Shown: positions 58,484 to 64,000 of the stretch, piece after piece
Numbering within the stretch: the stretch's first letter is position 1
Layout: every line of letters starts with the position of its first letter
Assembly (NCBI RefSeq): GCF_014201145.1
Contig: NZ_JACHDP010000001.1
Location: 3,782,001 to 3,846,000 of the forward strand
Direction of reading: 5' to 3'
DNA: 64,000 bases
DNA from: Micromonospora parathelypteridis
GTDB taxonomy: Bacteria > Actinomycetota > Actinomycetes > Mycobacteriales > Micromonosporaceae
Notes under the pieces: generated by a model
What the model saw: the letters and a program-made list of their open reading frames with translations, nothing else
Database searches by the model: none
Told to the model about the DNA's origin: nothing
Translations under genes and position numbers: made by a program

Positions 58484-60323
58484 TCTTCAGCACCTCTTCC
58501 AGCGTCGTCTCCAGCTCGGCGGCCGTGAACGGCAGGCCGCGGACCTGGTTGTAGCTGATCGCGTCGACCAGGTAGCGGGCCCGGATGACGTGGGCGAGCT
58601 GGCCCAGGTTCATCTCCGGGATGACCACCTTGTCGTACGAGCGCAGCACCTCACCGAGGTTGGCCGGCATCGGTGCGAGGTGCCGCAGGTGCGCCTGGGC
58701 GATGGACAGGCCGCGCTGGCGGATCCCGCGGCAGGCGGCGCCGATCGGCCCGTACGTCGAGCCCCAGCCGAGGACCAGCACCCGGGCGTCGCCGTCCGGG
58801 TCCTCGACCTCGATGTCCGGCACCGGAATCGTCTCGATCCGGGCGGCCCGGGTGCGCACCATGAAGTCATGGTTGGCCGGGTCGTAGGAGATGTCGCCGG
58901 TCTTGTCGGCCTTCTCCAGGCCGCCGATCCGGTGCTCCAGCCCTGCCGTGCCCGGGATCGCCCACGGGCGGGCCAGGGTCTCCGGATCGCGCAGGTAGGG
59001 CAGGAAGGTGGTGCCGTCCTCGCCGTTGGGTTCGGTGGCGAACTCGACCCGCAGGTCGGGCAGCGACTCCACGTCGGGCAGCAGCCACGGCTCGGAACCG
59101 TTGGCGACGTAGTTGTCGGACAGCAGGATCACCGGGGTGCGGTAGGTCAGCGCGATCCGGGCCGCCTCCAGCGCTGCGAAGAAGCAGTCCGATGGTGACC
59201 GGGGCGCGATCACCGCGACCGGCGCCTCGCCGTGCCGACCATAGAGCGCCATGTTGAGGTCGGCCTGCTCGGTCTTGGTCGGCATACCGGTCGACGGGCC
59301 GGCACGCTGCACGTCCACGATCACCAACGGCAGCTCCAGCGCCACCGCGAGCGAGATCGTCTCGCTCTTGAGTGCCACGCCCGGGCCGCTGGTGGTGGTC
59401 ACCCCGAGTGACCCGCCGTACGACGCGCCCAGCGCGGCGCCGACCGCGGCGATCTCGTCCTCGGCCTGCACGGTGAGGACGCCGAAGCGCTTGTGCTTGC
59501 TCAGCTCGTGCAGGATGTCCGACGCGGGCGTGATCGGGTACGCGCCGAGGAAGACCGGCAGCCCGGAGCGGACCCCGGCGGCGACCAGCCCCAGCGAGAG
59601 CGCCGCGTTGCCGGTGATGTTGCGGTAGGTGCCCGGCTTCATCTTCGCCGGCTTGACCTCGTAGCGGACCGCGAAGTCCTCGGTGGTCTCGCCGAAGTTC
59701 CAGCCGGCCTTGAAGGCGGCGACGTTCGCCGCGACCAGCTCCGGGCGGGCCGCGAACTTGCGCTCCAGGAAGCGCAGCGTCGACTCGTAGGGTCGCGAAT
59801 ACATCCAGGAGAGCAGGCCGAGCGCGAACATGTTCTTCGACCGCTCGGCGTCCTTCTTGGACACCTGGTAGGCGGCGAGCGCGCCGACCGTCATCGAGGT
59901 CAGCGCCACCGGGTGCACGACGTAACCGGCCAGCGAGTCGTCGTCCAGAGGGCTGGCCTGGTAGCCGACCTTGGCGAGGTTGCGCTTGGTGAACTCATCG
60001 GTGTTGACGATGATGTCCGCGCCGCGAGGCAGGTCGGCCAGGTTGGCCTTGAGGGCCGCCGGGTTCATCGCCACCAGCACGTTGGGCGCGTCGCCCGGGG
60101 TGAGGATGTCGTAGTCGGCGAAGTGCACCTGGAAGCTCGACACGCCGGGCAGGGTGCCGGCAGGGGCCCGGATCTCGGCGGGGAAGTTTGGCAGCGTGGA
60201 AATGTCGTTGCCGAGTTGCGCGGTTTCCGAGGTGAACCGGTCGCCGGTCAGCTGCATGCCGTCGCCGGAGTCACCGGCGAACCGGATGACCACCCGGTCG
60301 AGTTGACGGATCTGCTTGGTCAC
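58476..60323 (-). CDS. korA: 2-oxoacid:ferredoxin oxidoreductase, alpha subunit (gamma-alpha fusion)
   Basis: A 615-residue subunit with the gamma domain first (VIRFAGDSGDGMQLTGDRFTSE, then NFPAEIRAPAGTLPGVSSFQVHFAD) and the alpha domain after about residue 200 (GNAALSLGLVAAGVRSGLPVFLGAYPITPASDILHELS, GVTTTSGPGVALKSETISLAVALELPLVIVDVQRAGPSTGMPTKTEQADL). The CoA/TPP-binding YPITP motif is intact. GTG start at 60323 preceded by GGTGGC. Transcribed first, translationally coupled to korB by an 8-base overlap. In mycobacteria KorAB supports the TCA cycle on non-glycolytic carbon. Confidence 0.95.
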   Translation of the reverse strand: MTKQIRQLDRVVIRFAGDSGDGMQLTGDRFTSETAQLGNDISTLPNFPAEIRAPAGTLPGVSSFQVHFADYDILTPGDAPNVLVAMNPAALKANLADLPRGADIIVNTDEFTKRNLAKVGYQASPLDDDSLAGYVVHPVALTSMTVGALAAYQVSKKDAERSKNMFALGLLSWMYSRPYESTLRFLERKFAARPELVAANVAAFKAGWNFGETTEDFAVRYEVKPAKMKPGTYRNITGNAALSLGLVAAGVRSGLPVFLGAYPITPASDILHELSKHKRFGVLTVQAEDEIAAVGAALGASYGGSLGVTTTSGPGVALKSETISLAVALELPLVIVDVQRAGPSTGMPTKTEQADLNMALYGRHGEAPVAVIAPRSPSDCFFAALEAARIALTYRTPVILLSDNYVANGSEPWLLPDVESLPDLRVEFATEPNGEDGTTFLPYLRDPETLARPWAIPGTAGLEHRIGGLEKADKTGDISYDPANHDFMVRTRAARIETIPVPDIEVEDPDGDARVLVLGWGSTYGPIGAACRGIRQRGLSIAQAHLRHLAPMPANLGEVLRSYDKVVIPEMNLGQLAHVIRARYLVDAISYNQVRGLPFTAAELETTLEEVLKNV

Positions 60324-60661
60324 TGTGCCACCTTCGTTCGCGACTGCGGGGCTCGCAAAACCGGCTCACTCCTCGCGCTCACGCCGGCACCTCGCTTCGC
60401 TGGGCGCGGTCGCGCGGGCGGCTGAACATGATGGTGACCTCGCCTTGCCCGGCCACGGGACCTCCTTGACGCAACGTTTCACCGCACCGCCCCAGGCTGG
60501 TCCGGCCGCTGTCGTTCCTCACCTGAGAGCCTACGTCCAAGCGGCCCCCAACCCTCCCCGGAGGTCCGCCGACTGGGACCCAACTAGGCCGACGAATGCC
60601 CCAGTTTGCGCTGATACGCCCCGCCCGCCGTAATTCAGATCACCACCGGGTCGTCCGTCGA
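60324..60661. other. Intergenic region upstream of korA
   Basis: No gene is supported. It must carry the korA promoter and the 3' end of the Pro-rich protein's transcript. No clear regulatory repeat or hairpin was seen. Confidence 0.4.
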
Positions 60662-62113
60662 TCAGTCGACGGGGTTGGCGGCGGGCTCGGCCGCCGGGCC
60701 GGAGAGCCGGCGGCGCAGCGAGGTGGTGGCCAGCGTGAGGGCCAGCACCACCAGCAGCGAAGAGACCGCGATCAGGATGATCGCGGTGCGCTGCGCCGAG
60801 GTCATCCCGCCGTCGCCGTCGGCAGCCCCGCCAGGGAGTACGCCCTGGGAGCCGGTCGGCGCGGGCGGTGAGACCACCGGCGTGGCCAGCGCGGCCGCCG
60901 CGGTGATCCGGAAACTCATCTGCACCTGTCGGGTCGGGCCGCTGCGCGGGTCGAGTTGGCCGATCACGGCACCGGACAACGGCGCTTGCCGCTGGGCCTG
61001 CGGCGTCGCCTCCACCGGCAGCCGTAACTCGGCGGTCCTGCCCGCCAGCACCGGGCCCGTCTCGCAGCGGGTCCGGGTCTCGTCGACCACCAAGCAGCCG
61101 GGCGGTGGGGTCGGGATGGTCACCCCGGCCGGCAGGACGACCTCGACCTGGCCGGCGGCGTCCACCGGGCCGGTGTTGCCCAGCCGGAGCGCGAGGGTGC
61201 TCGCGGCGCCGCTGATGTCGAAGGCCACCTCGTCGGCGGCCAGCGCGATCCCGGGCACCGGCGGGCCGGGTGGGAAGAGCACCGCGAAGCCCTGGTCGTC
61301 GGCCGCTTCCCCGGGCACGCCCGACGCGTCCGCGACGACCTGGACGGAGCCGGCGAGGGGCATCAGCCTCCACGCGGCGCCGTCGACCCGCAGGCGGAGC
61401 AGAGCGCTGAACCGGACGCCAGCCTCGGCCGTCCAGGCCCCACAGCGGTACGTGCCGCCGCCGGCGGCGGTGCAGCCCTTCGTCCCGGCGTCGGTCAGCC
61501 CGGCCGGCAGCGTGTACGTGAGCCGGATCCGTTGCGTGGTCGTGCCGGTGTTGTTGACCGTGACCTGCAAGGTGGTGTTCGTGCTGGCCGCGTTCCAGTA
61601 CGCCGCGGTGAGGGTGACGTCCTGCGTGGTGACCTGTACGCCCAGCGGGTTCGGCGCCGGCGCCGGCGGACCCGGGGCGGGCGGGCGGACCGGCGGGACC
61701 GGCGGGACCGGGGGAACTGGTGGCACCGGGGGCGCTGCTGTGGGTGGCCCGCCCGGCACGGGCGCGGTGGTGGTCGGTGGCGGCGGCACCTCGGGGGCGG
61801 TGGTCTCCGGCGCCGGCGGTGTCGTCTCCGGCGGCGGCGCGGTGGTCTCGGGCGCCGGGTCGGTCGGTACCGGATCGCCGGGCTCCTCGGTCGGGGGCGG
61901 TTCCTCCGACGGGGTGGTCTCGGGGTCGTTCCCGGGTTCGCTGACCGGGTCGGTCAGCGCCACGATCGGGTCCGCGTCCGGCGTTGCCGCGCTGGCCCAG
62001 GCCGGCCCGACGGCGAGCGCCGCGAGCAGGCCGAGCGCGAGCGCGGTCGCCAGCAGGGGCGTGGAACGCCGCACCTGGGCCCGGTCACCGGGTGATGCCT
62101 TCACGCGGGCCAT
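60662..62113 (-). CDS. Pro-rich exported protein with C-terminal membrane anchor
   Basis: A 483-residue surface protein: signal peptide (TPLLATALALGLLAALAVGPAWASA), a long Pro/Thr/Glu stalk (about residues 45-150: PETTAPPPETTPPAPE, PPVPPVPPVPPVPPV), two beta-sandwich regions with cysteine pairs (GCTAAGGGTYRCGAWTAEAG and PGCLVVDETRTRCETG), and a C-terminal TM helix plus basic tail (TAIILIAVSSLLVVLALTLATTSLRRRL). No LPXTG. The beta domains resemble DUF11-like adhesion modules. ATG at 62113, preceded by GGAGGA. Function unknown; probably a cell-envelope structural protein. Confidence 0.8.
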   Translation of the reverse strand: MARVKASPGDRAQVRRSTPLLATALALGLLAALAVGPAWASAATPDADPIVALTDPVSEPGNDPETTPSEEPPPTEEPGDPVPTDPAPETTAPPPETTPPAPETTAPEVPPPPTTTAPVPGGPPTAAPPVPPVPPVPPVPPVRPPAPGPPAPAPNPLGVQVTTQDVTLTAAYWNAASTNTTLQVTVNNTGTTTQRIRLTYTLPAGLTDAGTKGCTAAGGGTYRCGAWTAEAGVRFSALLRLRVDGAAWRLMPLAGSVQVVADASGVPGEAADDQGFAVLFPPGPPVPGIALAADEVAFDISGAASTLALRLGNTGPVDAAGQVEVVLPAGVTIPTPPPGCLVVDETRTRCETGPVLAGRTAELRLPVEATPQAQRQAPLSGAVIGQLDPRSGPTRQVQMSFRITAAAALATPVVSPPAPTGSQGVLPGGAADGDGGMTSAQRTAIILIAVSSLLVVLALTLATTSLRRRLSGPAAEPAANPVD

Positions 62114-62242
62114 CTGTCCTCCGGTGACATGGGTGGGTGTCCAATGTTCGGTAACAGTTGCCCCAGTGCACTAGTCCCGCCCGGAAACAAATCCGTAACG
62201 TGTTTGGGACGGCCCTTCCGGACGGACGGTAAGCTCCCGGCT

Positions 62243-62620
62243 GTGACCGGATACCTGGGCTCGTACGCGACGCTTGGGCTCCTGCTGCTCGCCAGCGTTC
62301 TGTTCTTCGTTACGGCGTTCTCGGCCAATCGGGTGTTACGCCCGGCGCGTCCGGCCGATCCGCCCGGCAAACGGGCCAGCTACGAGTGTGGGCTCGACCC
62401 GGTCGGCGCGGACTGGGCACAGATGCAGATCCGCTACTACGTCTACGCGTACCTGTATGTGCTGTTCGCGGTCGAGGCGGTGTTCCTCTTCCCCTGGGCG
62501 GTGGTCTTCGACCGGCCGGGCTTCGGCCTGGTGACGGTGGTGGAGATGGCGGTGTTCGTGGCGGTGCTCGCGCTCGGCATCCTCTATGCCTGGCGTAGGA
62601 ACATCCTCCGCTGGACCTGA
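62243..62620 (+). CDS. nuoA: NADH-quinone oxidoreductase subunit A (orphan NuoA)
   Basis: A 125-residue subunit with three membrane helices and the family Cys loop RASYECGLDPVGADWAQMQIRYYVYAYLYVLFAVEAVFLFPWA. ATG-less start: GTG at 62243 chosen because upstream residues are not NuoA-like. It is a NuoA of complex I, but no nuoB-N genes are near; the next gene is opposite-strand folP. It is probably an extra copy with a separate role, or the stray end of a lost operon. Confidence 0.93.
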   Translation: MTGYLGSYATLGLLLLASVLFFVTAFSANRVLRPARPADPPGKRASYECGLDPVGADWAQMQIRYYVYAYLYVLFAVEAVFLFPWAVVFDRPGFGLVTVVEMAVFVAVLALGILYAWRRNILRWT

Positions 62621-62687
62621 GCGTCGCGACCTCCGGCGATCGTGCCGGTCGATCCGGCCGTTCGCGGTCGGTTATGGCGACAACCGG

Positions 62688-63557
62688 TCAGGCCAGGCCC
62701 CGGCGGGTCGCCGCGGGCGGCCGGTCACCTCGGATCGAGGCCACCATGTCCAGCACCCGGCGGGTCGGGCCGACCTGGTGGGCCCGGAACACCCGAGCGC
62801 CCAGCCAGGCCGAGACCGCCGTCGCGGCGAGCGTCCCCTCCAGCCGTTCGGGCACCGGCAAATCCAGCGTCTCACCGATGAAGTCCTTGTTGGAGAGCGC
62901 CACCAGCACCGGCCAGCCGGTTCCGGTCAGCTCGTCCAACCGGCGGGTGATCTCCAGGGAGTGTCGGGTGTTCTTGCCGAAGTCGTGGGCGGGGTCGATG
63001 AGGATGCCGTCGGGGCGTACCCCTGCCGCCACCGCTCGCTCGGCGAGCCCGGTCACCGTCGCGACCACGTCGGCCACCACGTCCTCGAAGGCCGCCCGGT
63101 GCGGCCTGGTCCGTGGGACGAGGCCGCCGGCGTGCGAGCAGACCAGGCCCGCGCCGGTCTGCGCGGCCACCCCGGCCAGGGTCGGGTCGGCGCCCGACCA
63201 GGTGTCGTTGAGGAGGTCGGCGCCGGCGGCCACGGCCTCCGTCGCCACCTCGGCACGCCAGGTGTCGATGGAGATCACCACCTCCGGGAACGCGGCCCGG
63301 ACGGCGGCGATGGTGTCCACCGTGCGGCGGATCTCCTCGGCGACGCCGACGTCCACCCCGGGGCCGGCCTTGACCCCGCCGATGTCGATGATCGCCGCGC
63401 CTTCGTCCACGGCCCGCTCCACCGCGCGCAGCGCGCTGTCGGCGGCGAAGGTGGCCCCTCGGTCGAAGAACGAGTCCGGTGTGCGGTTGATGATCGCCAT
63501 CACCACCAGCTCGCCGGGGGCGAACGTGCGCCCACCCAGCCGAAGCGCCCCGGCCAT
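62688..63557 (-). CDS. folP2: Dihydropteroate synthase homologue, FolP2 type
   Basis: A 289-residue pterin-binding-fold protein. VVMAIINRTPDSFFDRGATF differs from the canonical GIVNVTPDSFSDGG, and GADLLNDTWSGADP, VCSHAGGLVPRTRPHRA, ILIDPAHDFGKNTRHSLEI and GTLAATAVSAWLGARVFRAHQVGPTRRVLDMVASI match the mycobacterial FolP2 (Rv1207) branch. FolP2 lacks dihydropteroate synthase activity in Mycobacterium leprae. ATG at 63557 with AGGAGG 5 bases upstream. Its divergent neighbour is a DivIVA-domain protein as in M. tuberculosis (Rv1209 near Rv1207), supporting the assignment. Catalysis here is doubtful. Confidence 0.9.
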   Translation of the reverse strand: MAGALRLGGRTFAPGELVVMAIINRTPDSFFDRGATFAADSALRAVERAVDEGAAIIDIGGVKAGPGVDVGVAEEIRRTVDTIAAVRAAFPEVVISIDTWRAEVATEAVAAGADLLNDTWSGADPTLAGVAAQTGAGLVCSHAGGLVPRTRPHRAAFEDVVADVVATVTGLAERAVAAGVRPDGILIDPAHDFGKNTRHSLEITRRLDELTGTGWPVLVALSNKDFIGETLDLPVPERLEGTLAATAVSAWLGARVFRAHQVGPTRRVLDMVASIRGDRPPAATRRGLA

Positions 63558-63713
63558 GCCCGCCTCCTGAGAATCCGCACCGTCGCCGCCGCGCCGGCCG
63601 ATCCCGACGCTAGTCCGTCGGCCGACCGCGACTCCGGGCGGGCGTCGGCACGGATCCTCATCGGGGCGGGTGGCGGGGTCGCTCCTGGCCCCCGGCCATG
63701 CCACGATCAGTAC

Positions 63714-64000
63714 ATGGGTCAGCTTCTGCTCCTTCTGGTCGTGGCGTTGACCGTCGCGGCGGTGATATTCGGTGTGACGGTGCTGGTCAGTGGCCGTGAT
63801 CCCGGCCTGGCGCCCGCCGAGCCGGATTCGCAGGCCGTGGCGTTGCCGACCACCCGGCCGTTGCGCGAATCCGATGTGGGTGGGGTCCGTTTCGACACCG
63901 GGTTGCGCGGGTACCGGATGGCCCAGGTCGATCAGGCGATGCGCCGCGCCGCCTACGACATCGGCTACAAGTCGGAGCTGATCGGCGTGCTGGAGGCGGA
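63714..64000 (+). CDS. DivIVA-domain membrane protein (Rv1209-like), 3' end beyond window
   Basis: The first 95 residues are visible. An N-terminal membrane helix (LLLLLVVALTVAAVIFGVTVLV) is followed by a Pro/Ala spacer and the start of a DivIVA-like domain, VGGVRFDTGLRGYRMAQVDQAMRRAAYDI (the FxxxLRGY-x-x-x-VD pattern), and a coiled coil begins. Such proteins mark growth poles or curved membranes. ATG at 63714 has no clear Shine-Dalgarno, so a leaderless transcript is possible. Divergent from folP2. Confidence 0.85.
   Translation, partial: MGQLLLLLVVALTVAAVIFGVTVLVSGRDPGLAPAEPDSQAVALPTTRPLRESDVGGVRFDTGLRGYRMAQVDQAMRRAAYDIGYKSELIGVLEA

Overview
The window is high-GC DNA (GTG starts, stop/start overlaps, few gaps) with the gene content of a filamentous actinomycete. 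The best guess is Micromonospora or a close relative in the Micromonosporaceae. Pointers are the mycobacterial-type FolP2 next to a DivIVA-domain protein, a PopR/ClpP3 pair, the KorAB oxidoreductase, AfsR-type regulators, IdeR/DmdR iron boxes and a YbaB/ESX-like toxin locus. The assignment is inferred from gene content, not from a marker gene. Both window ends cut genes: a secreted subtilase on the left and the DivIVA-domain protein on the right.

Layout. 0-3.8 kb: secreted subtilase, a degenerate kinase-fold protein and a DUF222/HNH nuclease. 3.8-11.3 kb: four regulator/enzyme modules, each a regulator with its likely target: HxlR with a DHA2 exporter, XRE with an aldo/keto reductase, HxlR with an SDR and a SnoaL-like protein, and TetR with a quinone-oxidoreductase-like MDR. 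The TetR pair shares a 24-bp operator. 11.3-17.9 kb: an LtrA protein, then a tightly coupled operon of a small protein, two GT-B glycosyltransferases, a glycosidase-like protein and a GH130 enzyme. 18-22.5 kb: a wall-anchored DUF3494 ice-binding-like protein, a PP2C (RsbU-type) phosphatase, a DUF2855 protein and a SigB/SigF-family sigma factor. 23.2-26.5 kb: a single polypeptide joining an ECF sigma factor, a zinc-finger anti-sigma-like segment, one membrane helix and a GH128-type hydrolase, followed by two membrane or exported proteins.

26.5-36.3 kb is a complete-looking NRPS-independent siderophore (NIS) locus: a GNAT acyltransferase, a siderophore-interacting reductase, two MFS transporters, an ATP-grasp ligase, two IucA/IucC synthetases and a PLP decarboxylase. 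Two iron boxes control it. No N-monooxygenase is present, so the product is not an obvious hydroxamate. 36.4-41.1 kb: a large secreted repeat protein, a STAS anti-anti-sigma factor and a second PP2C phosphatase. 41.1-47.8 kb: a 1134-residue XRE-SARP-NB-ARC-TPR regulator and a YbaB / ESX-like / toxin / small-protein operon whose toxin ends in a PI3/PI4-kinase-like domain. 48.5-57.4 kb: a second LtrA protein, tRNA-Arg(CCU), a mycothiol-isomerase-like protein, an acyltransferase-3 membrane protein, a DoxX-like protein, an LppX/LprG-like lipoprotein, ClpP3 with PopR boxes and PopR, a K+ channel, a MarR regulator and an azoreductase. 57.4-64 kb: KorB/KorA, a Pro-rich wall protein, an orphan NuoA, FolP2 and the DivIVA-domain protein.

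The strongest leads for undescribed biology are the sigma-hydrolase fusion, the NIS locus without a hydroxylase, the ESX-linked kinase-toxin operon and the GT4/GT4/GH130 glycan operon. All functions are inferred from sequence motifs recognised by eye; no database search was run.
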